From: Streptomyces dangxiongensis
GTDB lineage: Bacteria; Actinomycetota; Actinomycetes; Streptomycetales; Streptomycetaceae
Length of the DNA: 64,000 nucleotides
Direction: 5' to 3'
Assembly (NCBI RefSeq): GCF_003675325.1
Contig: NZ_CP033073.1
Span: 1,736,001 to 1,800,000, forward strand
Shown: positions 34,354-44,111 of the stretch, piece after piece
How positions within the stretch are numbered: position 1 is the first letter of the stretch
Layout of the letters: each line of letters starts with the position of its first letter
The notes under the pieces: model-generated
Database searches by the model: none
What the model saw: only the letters and a program-made list of their open reading frames with translations
Told to the model about the DNA's origin: nothing
Translations under genes and position numbers: made by a program

Positions 34354-35812
34354 GCCGCGCCCGCTGTGCCGCCGGCATCCGGGTGTACAGCACCGCCCCG
34401 TCCACCCGGCCCGCCGGGGTGTACCCCGCGGCCAGCAGCCGGCGCAGGGTGGGGACGCGGTCGGGGGCGTAGGGCCCGCCCCGCGAGTCGTCCAGGACCA
34501 GGGCCGGGGCGTGCGCGGCCAGTTCCCGGCGGAAGACCGGCCAGGTGCCGGCGACGGCGTACCTCTCGCCGACCCGGAGGCCGTCGCGGCCACCGCTGTA
34601 GTTGGTGAGCAGGCCCGCGGTGAGGTAGCGGGTGGCGGGGGTGCGGCCGGCCAGCCAGTACGTCTCAGGGTGTATGCCCCAGACGAGGACGCGGTCGGCG
34701 GGTCCGGTGCGGTGGGCGAGGAGCGCCGCGAGCCGTTCGGCGTGCCGGAGTTCGGGGCGCGGGGCGAGCAGGCCCCAGGCGACGAAGAGGGCGCAGCAGC
34801 AGGCGGAGACGCGGACGGCGGCCCGGTGCCGGTCCCGGGGCGGGACCTGGAGCGCTGCGGTCGCCAGGAGGGCGAGCGGCGGGGTGAGCTGGAGGTAGTA
34901 GTGGCCGAAGAAGTGGAAGCCGAGGGTGACGGCGGCGGCCGAGGAGGCCAGCCACAGCCACAGCTCGGGCGCCGGGGAGCGGGCGGTGCGCAGGGCCCGT
35001 ACGACGGGTGGGAGCAGGCCCGCCGACGCCCCGGCCAGGAGCGCGGTGTTGGCCGACACGCGGGCCAGGACGTGAAGTCCGGAGCCGGTCGGGGAGGCGT
35101 ACGCGGCGGAGCCGGTCACCGTCCAGAACAGGAAGCCGGCCGGACCGGTGAGCAGGGCCGCGACGGCCACCGGCAGGACGCAGCCGGCCGCGAGCCGTGC
35201 CACGTCCGCGCGCGGGGCGCCCCGGCGGTACAGCAGCCAGGCCACCGGCAGCAGCACCGCTCCCCCGGTCTGCTTGGTCAGGAACGCGGCGGCGACGGCG
35301 GTCCCGGCCGCGCCCCAGCGGCCCCGGTCGGCGCACCACACGGCCGCGGCGGTGCCGGGCAGCATGAACACCTCGAAGGTGGCGGCCTGCGCGTCCTCGG
35401 GGTTGAGGCCGACGGAGACCAGCAGGTACAGCACCCCGGCGGTGCGGCCCGCGCGGTCGCCCCAGCGGCGCCGGGCGAGGGAGGCCAGAGCCACGGCGGT
35501 CAGTAGCTGGGCGAGGACGGCGAGCACCCGCAGCGGGGTCAGCGAGCCGGATCCGCAGAGCGCGAACGCGGCCTGGTACAGCCAGGGCAGCAGCGGCGGT
35601 TTGCGGTCCACCACCGTGTCGTACAGCCGGCCTCCCTGGAGCAGCAGCCGGGCCTGTACGGCGAGATAGCCCTCGTCGGGGTTCCACACCGGCCGGACGA
35701 AGGACGGGATCCGGGTGGCGCAGGCCAGGGCCGTCAGGAGGGGCAGCAGCCGCGGCCAGTACGCCGTCCGGGTGACCTCGGTCCGTGCGGGGGCGAGCGG
35801 GGCGGCGAGCAT
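34274..35812 (-). CDS. GT39/ArnT-like membrane glycosyltransferase
   Basis: The 512-aa protein has about ten to eleven membrane segments and a C-terminal soluble tail. The first extracytoplasmic loop carries the acidic motif WNPDEGYLAVQARLLLQGG and then RKPPLLPWLYQAAF, characteristic of dolichyl/polyprenyl-phosphate-sugar-dependent glycosyltransferases (GT39/GT83 clan). It would transfer a sugar from a lipid carrier to a protein or cell-wall acceptor outside the membrane; sugar and acceptor are unknown. The start ATG 35812 lies a few residues before the first membrane segment. Confidence 0.83.
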   Translation of the reverse strand: MLAAPLAPARTEVTRTAYWPRLLPLLTALACATRIPSFVRPVWNPDEGYLAVQARLLLQGGRLYDTVVDRKPPLLPWLYQAAFALCGSGSLTPLRVLAVLAQLLTAVALASLARRRWGDRAGRTAGVLYLLVSVGLNPEDAQAATFEVFMLPGTAAAVWCADRGRWGAAGTAVAAAFLTKQTGGAVLLPVAWLLYRRGAPRADVARLAAGCVLPVAVAALLTGPAGFLFWTVTGSAAYASPTGSGLHVLARVSANTALLAGASAGLLPPVVRALRTARSPAPELWLWLASSAAAVTLGFHFFGHYYLQLTPPLALLATAALQVPPRDRHRAAVRVSACCCALFVAWGLLAPRPELRHAERLAALLAHRTGPADRVLVWGIHPETYWLAGRTPATRYLTAGLLTNYSGGRDGLRVGERYAVAGTWPVFRRELAAHAPALVLDDSRGGPYAPDRVPTLRRLLAAGYTPAGRVDGAVLYTRMPAAQRARLSPAPYAGPPPARPARSPGAAAPGRR

Positions 35813-35895
35813 GTCAGCACGCTATCCGGCCCCGCGGTCCGCGCCGGGGCGGACATACGGGGCCGGGGCGGAACGCATCCGGTCAGGCGGTGCGG

Positions 35896-37422
35896 TCAGG
35901 CGGGGTCCCCGCTCGGCGGAGGGGCGGTCCGGTCGGCCGCGGCCCTCTCCCGCAGGCCGAGACGGCTGTGCGAGCGGCCGTAGAGGAAGTAGACGACGAA
36001 GCCGATGACCATCCAGGCCGCGAAGCGCAGCCAGGTCTCGGCGGGCAGGTTCAGCATCAGCCACAGCGAGGCGCACACCGACAGGAAAGGCAGGACCGGG
36101 ACCCACGGGGTGCGGAACGCGCGGGGCAGGTCGGGGCGGGTCCTGCGGAGGATGACGACGCTGATCGCGACGACGACGAACGCGAACAGCGTGCCGATGT
36201 TCACCAGTTCGCCGAGGGTCGTCAGGCTGGTGAAGCCCGCGACGATCGCGATGATGACGCCGAGCAGGATCGTCGGCCGGTACGGCGTGCGGAAGCGGGG
36301 ATGGGTGCGCGAGAAGAACCGCGGCAGCAGCCCGTCGCGGCTCATCGCGAAGAACACCCGGGTCTGGCCGAGCAGCAGGATCATGCAGACGGTGATGAGC
36401 CCGATGGTGGCGCCGAAGCTGATGACGCCCGCGAACCAGGGGTGTCCCGTGGCTTTGAAGGCCTCCGCGAGCGGGGCCTGCACGGACAGCCTGGTGTACT
36501 TCTCCATACCGGTGACGACGATCGACACCGCCACGTAGAGCAGTGTGCAGATGATGAGGGAGCCGATGATGCCGCGGGGCATGTCGCGCTGCGGGTTGCG
36601 GGTCTCCTCGGCGGCCGTGGCCACCACGTCGAAGCCGATGAAGGCGAAGAACACGATCGAGGCGCCGGTGAAGACGCCCATCACGCCGTAGCTGGACGGT
36701 GCCCAGCCGAACATGAGCTGGATCAGGGGGGCCTTGAGGTCGCTGCCGGCCTGTGCGGGCCGCGCCGGGGGGATGTACGGGTGGTAGTTGGCCGCTTTGA
36801 CGATGAACGAGCCCGCGATGATCACGATGAGCACGACGGTCACCTTCACCGCCACGACCACCTGGGTGACGCGCGCGGACAGCTTCATGCCGACGACGAG
36901 CACGGCCGTGAGCGCCAGCACCAGAAGGGCGGCGAAGATGTCGAACCCGAAGCCGTGGGCGTTGTCCCGGCCGCCGAGCACGGCGGGGACGTGCCAGCCG
37001 ATGTTGGTGTCGAGGAACGACCGGAAATAGCCCGACCAGCCGACGGCTACCACCGCCGTGCCCAGCGCGAACTCCAGGACCAGGTCCCAGCCGATGATCC
37101 AGGCGGGCAGCTCGCCGATCGAGGCGTACGAGAAGGTGTACGCCGACCCCGCCACGGGGACGCTGGAGGCGAACTCGGCGTAGCAGAGGGCGGCGAGGGC
37201 GCAGGCGACGCCCGCGGCGACGAACGACAGGGAGATCGCGGGGCCCGCGGTCGTCTTGGCGACCGACCCGGTGTAGACGAAGATGCCGGTGCCGATGATC
37301 ACACCCACACCGAACACGGTCAGGTCCAGCGCGGACAGGGACTTCTTGAGCGCGTGCTCCGGCTCCTCGGTGTCGAGGATGGACTGCTCGACCTTCTTCG
37401 TCCTGAAGAGGGTACTGCTCAC
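35896..37422 (-). CDS. APC family amino acid permease, cationic amino acid transporter type
   Basis: The 508-aa protein has twelve or more membrane segments and an N-terminal cytoplasmic tail (TKKVEQSILDTEEPEHALKK). The APC motif LTVFGVGVIIGTGIFVYTG begins the first segment, and CYAEFASSVPVAGSAYTFSY the third. FFAFIGFDVVATAAEETRNP, with its ETRNPQRDMP tail, marks the CAT (2.A.3.3) subfamily. It is expected to import basic or other amino acids with protons. GTG 37422 has GGGAGG upstream. Confidence 0.92.
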   Translation of the reverse strand: MSSTLFRTKKVEQSILDTEEPEHALKKSLSALDLTVFGVGVIIGTGIFVYTGSVAKTTAGPAISLSFVAAGVACALAALCYAEFASSVPVAGSAYTFSYASIGELPAWIIGWDLVLEFALGTAVVAVGWSGYFRSFLDTNIGWHVPAVLGGRDNAHGFGFDIFAALLVLALTAVLVVGMKLSARVTQVVVAVKVTVVLIVIIAGSFIVKAANYHPYIPPARPAQAGSDLKAPLIQLMFGWAPSSYGVMGVFTGASIVFFAFIGFDVVATAAEETRNPQRDMPRGIIGSLIICTLLYVAVSIVVTGMEKYTRLSVQAPLAEAFKATGHPWFAGVISFGATIGLITVCMILLLGQTRVFFAMSRDGLLPRFFSRTHPRFRTPYRPTILLGVIIAIVAGFTSLTTLGELVNIGTLFAFVVVAISVVILRRTRPDLPRAFRTPWVPVLPFLSVCASLWLMLNLPAETWLRFAAWMVIGFVVYFLYGRSHSRLGLRERAAADRTAPPPSGDPA

Positions 37423-37507
37423 GGGCCTACCTCCCACACGCTTGTCGTCCTCGACATGATTCGAGAGGGCCGGGGACGCGTGTGCCCCGGCACAGGCAGG
37501 TTCACGC

Positions 37508-37548
37508 AAAAACGCCGGCTCCGCCACCTGGCGTGGCGGAACCGGCGT
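37508..37548 (-). terminator. rho-independent terminator of dxs (minus strand)
   Basis: On the minus strand, acgccggttccgccac (37548-37533) pairs with gtggcggagccggcgt (37527-37512), with one G-T wobble and a five-base loop. Five T (A at 37508-37512 on the plus strand) follow. It lies just downstream of dxs. Confidence 0.9.
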
Positions 37549-37564
37549 CCAAGAGCGCATGGTT

Positions 37565-39493
37565 CTAGTCGCGCGCGGGCTCCACGGAGTCCACCGCGTC
37601 GGCCGCGCGGTCGAACCGGCCGTCCAGCTTGGAGACCAACCCCGTGACCTGGCGGGCGATGTCCGGCGCGGTCAGCCCGATCTCGGCGAGCACCTCGGCG
37701 CGGGAGGCGTGGTCGAGGAAGCGCGGCGGGATGCCGAAGTCGCGCAGCGGCACGTCCACGCCCGCGTCGCGCAGGGCCTGGGCGATCGCGGAGCCGACAC
37801 CGCCGACGCGGCTGTTGTCCTCGACGGTGACGACGACCCGGTGCCGCTCGGCCAGCGGGGCCATGGCCTCGTCGACGGGCTTGACCCAGCGCGGGTCGAC
37901 CACGGTGGTGGAGATCCCCTGCCGGTCCAGCAGGGCCGCGATCTCCAGGCACATCGGGGCCAGGGCGCCCACGGAGACCAGTAGCACGTCCGGGCGTTCG
38001 GTGCCGGGCTCACGCAGCACGTCCATGCCGCCGACCCGGCCCACGGCCGGTACGGCGGGGCCGACGGCGCCCTTGGAGAAGCGCACCACGGTCGGCGCGT
38101 CCTCGACGGCGACGGCCTCGCGGAGCTGGGCGCGGACCTGGTCGGCGTCGCGCGGCGCGGCGAGCCGCAGCCCCGGCACGACCTGGAGGAGGGACATGTC
38201 CCACATGCCGTTGTGCGAGGCGCCGTCGGTGCCCGTGACACCGGCCCGGTCGAGCACGAAGGTCACCCCGCACCGGTGCAGGGCGACGTCCATGAGGACC
38301 TGGTCGAAGGCGCGGTTGAGGAAGGTGGCGTACACGGCGAAGACGGGGTGCAGCCCGCCGTGCGCGAGGCCCGCCGCGGAGACGGCGCCGTGCTGCTCGG
38401 CGATCCCGACGTCGTACACCCGCTCGGGGAAGCGCTTGGCGAACTTGTCCAGGCCGACAGGCTGGAGCATGGCCGCGGTGATCGCGACGATGTCCTCGCG
38501 CTCCTCGCCGAGCCGCACCATCTCCTCGCCGAACACGGAGGTCCAGTCGGCACCGGAGGAGGCGATCGGCAGCCCGGTGTCGGGGTGGATCTTGCCGACG
38601 GCGTGGAAGCGGTCGGCCTCGTCCTGGAGGGCCGGCTGGTAGCCGCGGCCCTTCTCGGTCAGGCAGTGCACGATCACCGGGCCGCCGAACCGCTTGGCCC
38701 GGGCCAGCGCCGACTCCAGCGCCTCGATGTCGTGCCCGTCGATCGGGCCGACGTACTTCAGGCCCAGGTCCTCGAACATGCCCTGCGGGGCGATGAAGTC
38801 CTTCAGCCCCTTCTTGGCGCCGTGCAGCGTCTCGTACAGCGGCCGTCCGACGACCGGGGTCCGGTCGAGGATGTCCTTCGTCCGGGCCAGGAAGCGCTCG
38901 TAGCCGTCGGTCGTGCGCAGCGTCGCCAGGTGGTTGGCGAGCCCGCCGATGGTCGGGGCGTAGGAGCGCTCGTTGTCGTTGACGACGATGACGAGCGGGC
39001 GGTCCTTGGCCTCGGCGATGTTGTTCAGCGCCTCCCAGGCCATGCCGCCGGTCAGCGCGCCGTCACCGATGACGGCGACGACCCGGCTGTCCCGCTCGCG
39101 CAACTGGTTGGCCTTGGCGATGCCGTCGGCCCAGCCGAGGACCGTGGAGGCGTGGCTGTTCTCGATGACGTCGTGCTCGGACTCGGCCTGCGAGGGGTAG
39201 CCCGACAGGCCGCCCTTCATCTTCAGCCGGGAGAAGTCCTGCCGGCCGGTGAGCAGCTTGTGCACGTAGGACTGGTGGCCGGTGTCCCACAGCACCTTGT
39301 CCTTCGGCGAGTCGAAGACCCGGTGCAGGGCGATGGTCAGCTCCACCACACCGAGGTTCGGGCCGAGGTGGCCGCCGGTCTTGGAAACCGCGTCGACGAG
39401 GAAGGTCCGGATCTCCCCTGCAAGCTGTTCCAGCTCCTCCAGGCTGAGCCGGTCCAGATCGCGCGGTCCCGTGATGCGGGTCAGCAGCGGCAC
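37565..39493 (-). CDS. dxs: 1-deoxy-D-xylulose-5-phosphate synthase
   Basis: DXS joins pyruvate and glyceraldehyde 3-phosphate to begin the MEP isoprenoid pathway. The 642-aa protein has the thiamine pyrophosphate motif [20 protein letters not shown] ending in VIVVNDNE, the conserved histidine near the N-terminus ([17 protein letters not shown]) and the pyrimidine-domain Glu and Arg blocks ([33 protein letters not shown]). GTG 39493 has AAGGAGG seven bases upstream; this rejects the in-frame upstream extension. A terminator follows. Confidence 0.96.
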   Translation of the reverse strand: MPLLTRITGPRDLDRLSLEELEQLAGEIRTFLVDAVSKTGGHLGPNLGVVELTIALHRVFDSPKDKVLWDTGHQSYVHKLLTGRQDFSRLKMKGGLSGYPSQAESEHDVIENSHASTVLGWADGIAKANQLRERDSRVVAVIGDGALTGGMAWEALNNIAEAKDRPLVIVVNDNERSYAPTIGGLANHLATLRTTDGYERFLARTKDILDRTPVVGRPLYETLHGAKKGLKDFIAPQGMFEDLGLKYVGPIDGHDIEALESALARAKRFGGPVIVHCLTEKGRGYQPALQDEADRFHAVGKIHPDTGLPIASSGADWTSVFGEEMVRLGEEREDIVAITAAMLQPVGLDKFAKRFPERVYDVGIAEQHGAVSAAGLAHGGLHPVFAVYATFLNRAFDQVLMDVALHRCGVTFVLDRAGVTGTDGASHNGMWDMSLLQVVPGLRLAAPRDADQVRAQLREAVAVEDAPTVVRFSKGAVGPAVPAVGRVGGMDVLREPGTERPDVLLVSVGALAPMCLEIAALLDRQGISTTVVDPRWVKPVDEAMAPLAERHRVVVTVEDNSRVGGVGSAIAQALRDAGVDVPLRDFGIPPRFLDHASRAEVLAEIGLTAPDIARQVTGLVSKLDGRFDRAADAVDSVEPARD

Positions 39494-39674
39494 CCGTGCC
39501 TCCTTGCAGTAGAGCTGATCGAGCTTTGCCGGGCGCGTCGAGTCTAATGTTCCGGCGTGGCGCGCGGTGCTCCTGGTCGTCGAGCGGGCCGCACTCGATC
39601 GGGCAATGTCGGCAGGGTGTCCGGTCGGCCGTGTGACTGACCTCACGCGTCACGGAAAGGGCGACTAACCACCG

Positions 39675-39700
39675 CGGTTCCGCGGCCGGCCGCGGAACCG
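39675..39700. terminator. 26-bp perfect palindrome, probable terminator/hairpin
   Basis: The left half cggttccgcggcc is followed at once by its exact reverse complement. It lies 34 bp after the end of the secreted-protein gene (minus strand) and 180 bp before dxs. No clear T-run follows, so termination is plausible but not certain. Confidence 0.5.
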
Positions 39701-39733
39701 GTGACGTCCGGCTCCGCGGCGGTCCTCCTGCTC

Positions 39734-40345
39734 CTACTCCAGGTGCATACCCAGGATGTGTGCGAAAGCCCGCCACTTCATGACGGCGAACTCCTTGTTG
39801 ACCCCGTCCGGGATGGTGGGGTGGGTGACGGTCGCATACACCTTCAGGCGCAGGAACCCCTGCTTGTCGTTGTAGAAGCGGAACCGGACCATTGAGTCCT
39901 TGCCGTCGAAGTGCCCCTTCTGCGCGAGGAAGAACCAGGTGTAGTCATAGCTTTTGCTCTTGTGGTAGCGCACCGGCGCGTTCTTGCACGCGTAGTGGCC
40001 TATACCACAAGCCTTGAGCTTGATGTACTGGTTCTCTGAGGGGAACTTCTTCGGTGCGCCGTCCACCGGGAAGCTGCAGTTGAAACAGCGGTGAAGCTCG
40101 TCCCAGGCCCTCTTGGGCTTGAGCTTCAGCTTCCGCACGTCGGTGGCGCCCACCCGCTCACCGACGAAGAAGTCGACGTCGTACAGGACACGGTCGGTGG
40201 ATTGGAGCGAGGCCTGCACCCGCGGGGCCGCCTGCTGGGCGGCCGCGGCAGGATGGCTGGCCGCGGAGGCCGCCAGCGCGGGCGTCGTCAGGAACGTGGT
40301 CATCAACAGCGCGGCAGACCCTGCGGCTGCCATGATTTTCTTCAT
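39734..40345 (-). CDS. secreted protein of unknown function with four cysteines
   Basis: The protein is 203 aa. ATG 40345 has GGGAGGATG upstream. The signal peptide is KKIMAAAGSAALLMTTFLTTPALAASA. The mature part has two cysteine pairs (RCFNCSF and ACGIGHYAC) that could form two disulfides. Many aromatic and basic residues follow (YHKSKSYDYTWFFLAQKGHF, MVRFRFYNDKQGFLRLKVYA), a beta-rich look. I do not recognise the family. It separates dxs from xylFGH and is not among the genes I remember from that position in S. coelicolor. Unusually for the window it is Lys- and Phe-rich. Confidence 0.8.
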   Translation of the reverse strand: MKKIMAAAGSAALLMTTFLTTPALAASAASHPAAAAQQAAPRVQASLQSTDRVLYDVDFFVGERVGATDVRKLKLKPKRAWDELHRCFNCSFPVDGAPKKFPSENQYIKLKACGIGHYACKNAPVRYHKSKSYDYTWFFLAQKGHFDGKDSMVRFRFYNDKQGFLRLKVYATVTHPTIPDGVNKEFAVMKWRAFAHILGMHLE

Positions 40346-40541
40346 ATCATCCTCCCCGTCCGGGTGCGAGCCGACAAACGTCCCGCACCTGGTCATATGG
40401 TCTTACAGCTCACGAAGTATCGCCGAGGACCTGACTGTTCGTCACTTCAATTCGTGGCTAGGGGAGATGGCGCCTCCGGCTCGCCGGACGGGCGGGCACA
40501 CGGTGGTCGCGCGGACCGATGCCCGTCGATGCGAACCGGGA

Positions 40542-40572
40542 CTGCCCCGGCGCCTGGAAGGCACCGGGGCAG
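40542..40572 (-). terminator. hairpin terminator downstream of xylH
   Basis: ctgccccggcgcc (40542-40554) and ggcaccggggcag (40560-40572) form a 13-bp stem with one mismatch and a five-base loop, 28 bp beyond the xylH stop. The T-run is weak, as is common in Streptomyces. Confidence 0.7.
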
Positions 40573-40600
40573 CTCTTCGTACCCGCTCGGGTTGTCCGGC

Positions 40601-41911
40601 TCAGGCGCGACCAGCGGTCTTCTGCGTCTTGCGGGTGATCGAGTCGATCACGACCGTGGTCAGCAGAACCGCCGCGGTGATCATGTACTTCACCGGCTCC
40701 GCGATGGACTCTAGCTGGAGCCCGTACTGGATCGAGACGATCACCAGCACGCCCAGCAGGGCATTCCAGGTACGGCCCCGGCCGCCGAACAGCGACGTGC
40801 CACCGATGACGGCGGCCGCGATCGCGTTCATGAGCAGGTCACCGGTACCGGCGCTCTGGTTCGCCGAGGCGATCTTCGACGCCAGGAACAGGCCGCCGAT
40901 CGCCGCGAAGCCACCGGAGATCGCGAAGACGGAGATGCGCACCGCCGTCACGTTGATACCCGCGCGCCGGGACGCCTCGACGCTGCCGCCGAGCGCGAAG
41001 ATCTTGCGACCGTACGTGGTGCGCCGCAGCACGAAGTCCGAGCCGATCAGGAACACCAGGAAGATCACGGTGGCCAGCGGCAGACCCTTGTACTGGTTGT
41101 ACATGTACGCCGCGGCGAACGAGATCACTGCCAGCAGAACGGTCCGTACGACCGTGTCGCTGAGCGGCCGGGACGGGACGCCCACGGTCTCCCGGCGCCG
41201 GTTGGCGAGGAACGAGGTGAGGAAGAACACTGCGACCACGACCACAGCGAGCCCGTACGCGGCGGCCACGTCCGAGAAGTAGTACGTGGTGAGCTTGCCG
41301 ACCAGACCGTCCGAGTCGAGGTTGATCGTGCCGTCCGCGCCCAGTACCTTCAGCATGAAGCCGAGCCAGAACAGCAGGCCGGCGAGGGTGACGGCGAAGG
41401 CGGGCGCGCCGAGCACCGCGAAGAAGAAGCCGTGCAGCGCCCCGATGGCGGCGCCGGAGACGATGGCGAGCAGTACGGCCGCCCACTCCGGCCAACCCTG
41501 GTTGACCGCGAGTACGGCCGCGAGGGCGCTGGCCGCGCCGCTGACCGAGCCGACGGACAGGTCGATCTCGCCGAGCAGCAACACGAAGACGATGCCAACC
41601 GAGATCATGCCCGTGCCGACCATCGTGATCGTGATGTCGTTGATGTTCTGCGCGGACAGGAAGTTGGAGTTCAGCACCTGGAAGATCACACAGATGATCG
41701 CCAGGCCCACGACGACGGGCATGGAGCCCAGCTCGCCGGCCTTCATTTTACGCTTGAACTCGTTCCAGTAGCCCAGCAGGCCCTGCTCGCGGACGAGGAG
41801 ACGGGGGTCAACGGCGGTGACCGCGGCGGCCGCCGCCTCGGGGTTCTCGACAACGTGCCCGTCATGCCCGGGCGTCTTGTCGAGATTCGCGGAGGTGTTG
41901 TCGACGCTCAC
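40601..41911 (-). CDS. xylH: xylose-type sugar ABC transporter permease
   Basis: The 436-aa membrane protein of the RbsC/XylH family has an N-terminal hydrophilic tail of about 55 residues and then about ten segments. The first begins MPVVVGLAIICVIFQVLN, and the family loop is VFVLLLGEIDLSVGSVSG. The signature near the C-terminus is NAIAAAVIGGTSLFGGRG, including the ATPase-coupling region. GTG 41911 overlaps the xylG stop (GTGA). With XylF and XylG it imports xylose, inferred from the adjoining rok7B7 regulator and locus order. Confidence 0.9.
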   Translation of the reverse strand: MSVDNTSANLDKTPGHDGHVVENPEAAAAAVTAVDPRLLVREQGLLGYWNEFKRKMKAGELGSMPVVVGLAIICVIFQVLNSNFLSAQNINDITITMVGTGMISVGIVFVLLLGEIDLSVGSVSGAASALAAVLAVNQGWPEWAAVLLAIVSGAAIGALHGFFFAVLGAPAFAVTLAGLLFWLGFMLKVLGADGTINLDSDGLVGKLTTYYFSDVAAAYGLAVVVVAVFFLTSFLANRRRETVGVPSRPLSDTVVRTVLLAVISFAAAYMYNQYKGLPLATVIFLVFLIGSDFVLRRTTYGRKIFALGGSVEASRRAGINVTAVRISVFAISGGFAAIGGLFLASKIASANQSAGTGDLLMNAIAAAVIGGTSLFGGRGRTWNALLGVLVIVSIQYGLQLESIAEPVKYMITAAVLLTTVVIDSITRKTQKTAGRA

Positions 41912-42699
41912 TTGGAAACCTCCCCGTTCGTGCTGGATGTGCGCGCCGCACGGCGGGTCACGGCATTGTCGGTGGCGCCGGTGATGGCGGAGATGATCTC
42001 CTCCTGCGAGGTCGTGCTGACCTTGAAGACGCCGTTGTTGCGGCCGAGGCGCAGAACGGCGACCTTGTCGGCCACCGCCTTCACGTCCGCCATGTTGTGG
42101 CTGATGAGGATGACGGCGTGGCCGCGCTCACGCAGACGCTCCACGAGGTCGAGGACCTGCGCGGTCTGCTCGACACCGAGGGCCGCGGTGGGCTCGTCGA
42201 GGATGACCAGCTTGGGCTCGCCGAGCATGGACCGGGCGATGGCCACGGTCTGGCGCTGGCCCCCGGAGAGCGAGGCGATCGGGATGCGGACGCTGGGGAT
42301 GCGGATCGACAGCGTGGTGAGCAGTTCGCGGGAGCGGCGCTCCATCTCGACCTCGTCCAGGACGCCCCACTTCTTCAGCTCACGGCCGAGGAAGAGGTTG
42401 CCGACGACATCGATGTTGTCGCACAGAGCGAGGTCCTGGTAAACCGTCGCGATGCCCAGGGCCTGGGCGTCGTGCGGCCTGTTGATGGAGACGGGCTTGC
42501 CGTCCCACTCGATGACGCCCTCATCGATGGGGTGAACGCCGGCGATCGTCTTGACCAGCGTGGACTTTCCGGCGCCGTTGTCGCCCACCAGGGCGACCAC
42601 CTCACCGGGGTGGACCTCAAGCTCTACGTCGGTGAGCGCCTGAACGGCACCGAACCGCTTGGAGACCCCGCGCAACGCCAGCACGGGCGTAGCGGACAC
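41908..42699 (-). CDS. xylG: xylose-type sugar ABC transporter ATPase, single-domain
   Basis: The 263-aa protein has the Walker A loop LVGDNGAGKSTLVKTI, signature LSGGQRQTVAIARSML and Walker B LVILDEPTAAL. Typical sugar ATPases of the RbsA/XylG type have two such domains (about 500 aa); this one has only the first. GTG 42699 is taken as start because AAGGAG lies nine bases before it; the ATG at 42708 directly abuts that sequence and is too close. It energises XylH. Confidence 0.92.
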   Translation of the reverse strand: MSATPVLALRGVSKRFGAVQALTDVELEVHPGEVVALVGDNGAGKSTLVKTIAGVHPIDEGVIEWDGKPVSINRPHDAQALGIATVYQDLALCDNIDVVGNLFLGRELKKWGVLDEVEMERRSRELLTTLSIRIPSVRIPIASLSGGQRQTVAIARSMLGEPKLVILDEPTAALGVEQTAQVLDLVERLRERGHAVILISHNMADVKAVADKVAVLRLGRNNGVFKVSTTSQEEIISAITGATDNAVTRRAARTSSTNGEVSK

Positions 42700-42898
42700 G
42701 TGAACCATCTCCTTCGCCGCCTGACCCGGCGGGAGGTTGTGCAGAAAGAATGGGGGGAGTTCCGTCCGGCGCCCCGCCTCGAGCTTGCGGGGCTGCGTGA
42801 TGTGCGCGGGGCACCGGCGGAGCCGGGGAGCAGCCGGTCGCTTTCCCGGCGGGCACTCGAAGACGAAGGCCCGCGCGGGGGAAGAGACTCCGGACTGC

Positions 42899-44014
42899 CT
42901 ACTTGAGGCCGATCTTGTCGCAGGCGGCCTTGTACTTAGTCGTGCAGATGTCGCCGACGGTGTAGATGCCGTCCTTGATGACGGTGTCCTTGATGTTGTC
43001 CTTCGTCAGGGAGACGACAGGAACGAGGACCGAGGGGACGTCCTTGGTGCTGCCACTGGAGACCTTGTCCTTGGCGATGGAGTCCAGGCTCTGCCCCTTG
43101 GCGAGCGCCACGGCCATCTGGGCGGCGATGTCCGCCTCCTGGGGGTACGACTTGTAGACGCTCATGTACTGCTCACCGGAGACGATACGCTGCACACCGG
43201 CCAGCTCGGCGTCCTGGCCCGTGACCGGGACCTTGAGGCCGGCCGCGCTGAGGGCGGTGATGATACCGCCGGCCATGCCGTCGTTGGCGGAGTAGACGCC
43301 CGCGATCTTGTTCTTGCCAACCGCGGAGATCGCCGCCTCCATCTCGGAGTTGGCGTTGTCCGGCGACCACTCCTTGGTGTCGTACTCCTTGGCGATGGTG
43401 ACCTTGCCGTCCAGGACGCTGTGGGCGCCCTTCTTGAACTGGGCCGCGTTCGGGTCGGTGACCGAGCCGTTGATCATGACGATCTTGGAGGACTTGGTGG
43501 CCTTGCCACCCAGCGCTGCCAGCAGGGCCTGGCCCTGCGTCTGGCCGACCTTCTCGTTGTCGAACGAGGTGTAGGCGCTGATCGGGCCCTCGGCGAGGCG
43601 GTCGTAGGCGACGACCTTGATGCCGGCCTGCTGGGCCTTCTGGACGGAGTTCTGGATGGCCTTGGCGTCCACCGCGTCCAGGATGAGCACGTCCACGTGG
43701 TTGGTGATCATCGTGTCGACCTGCTGGGCCTGGAGGTTCGCGTCCTGGCGGGCGTTGTTGTACTGGACGGTCGCCTTGCCGTTCGTCAGCGCGCTGATCT
43801 TCTTCTCGATCAGCGGCTTGTCGAACTTTTCGTACCGCGCGGTCTTGTTCTCCGGAAGCAGGAGACCGACCTTGATGCTGTCGCCCTTCTTGGCCGAGTC
43901 CGAGGAAGAGCTGTCGCCGCCCTTGGACTCCTTGGCACTGCCACAGGCGGCCAGCGAGACGGCCATCGCACCGGCGGCAACGGCAACGGCGGCACGACGC
44001 ATACGTGCGTTCAC
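42899..44014 (-). CDS. xylF: xylose-type sugar-binding lipoprotein
   Basis: The 371-aa periplasmic-type binding protein has a lipoprotein signal ending in AVSLAACG, then a Ser/Gly/Asp/Lys linker (KESKGGDSSSSDSAKKGDS). The type I sugar-binding fold begins IKVGLLLPENKTARYEKFDK, with VDVLILDAVDAKAIQNSVQK, and ends DICTTKYKAACDKIGLK. Two cysteines near the end could form a disulfide. GTG 44014 has GGGAGG upstream. A 199-bp gap to xylG may allow higher expression of the binding protein. A Rok7B7-type site lies 75 bp upstream. Confidence 0.93.
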   Translation of the reverse strand: MNARMRRAAVAVAAGAMAVSLAACGSAKESKGGDSSSSDSAKKGDSIKVGLLLPENKTARYEKFDKPLIEKKISALTNGKATVQYNNARQDANLQAQQVDTMITNHVDVLILDAVDAKAIQNSVQKAQQAGIKVVAYDRLAEGPISAYTSFDNEKVGQTQGQALLAALGGKATKSSKIVMINGSVTDPNAAQFKKGAHSVLDGKVTIAKEYDTKEWSPDNANSEMEAAISAVGKNKIAGVYSANDGMAGGIITALSAAGLKVPVTGQDAELAGVQRIVSGEQYMSVYKSYPQEADIAAQMAVALAKGQSLDSIAKDKVSSGSTKDVPSVLVPVVSLTKDNIKDTVIKDGIYTVGDICTTKYKAACDKIGLK

Positions 44015-44088
44015 TTGAGAAACCTCCCTGACGAGGCCGCGTCGTTGCGGCCGAGGTGGCTGGAAGTCAACTCGGCCACACGTGCGAC

Positions 44089-44101
44089 GTCAAGAAGTAA
44101 A
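44089..44101 (-). promoter_or_regulatory. candidate Rok7B7 operator upstream of xylF
   Basis: On the minus strand the 13-mer TTTACTTCTTGAC agrees at every position with TTKAMKHSTTSAV, the Rok7B7 binding consensus as I remember it. It lies 75 bp upstream of the xylF start and between xylF and the regulator's own gene. The expected chance frequency of such a match is a few per million positions. Confidence 0.6.
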
Positions 44102-44111
44102 TCCTTAACGA

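Noticed and set aside
42709..42898. Possible attenuator hairpin between xylF and xylG
   Set aside because: Several GC-rich partial stems exist, but none is clearly stronger than expected at this base composition.
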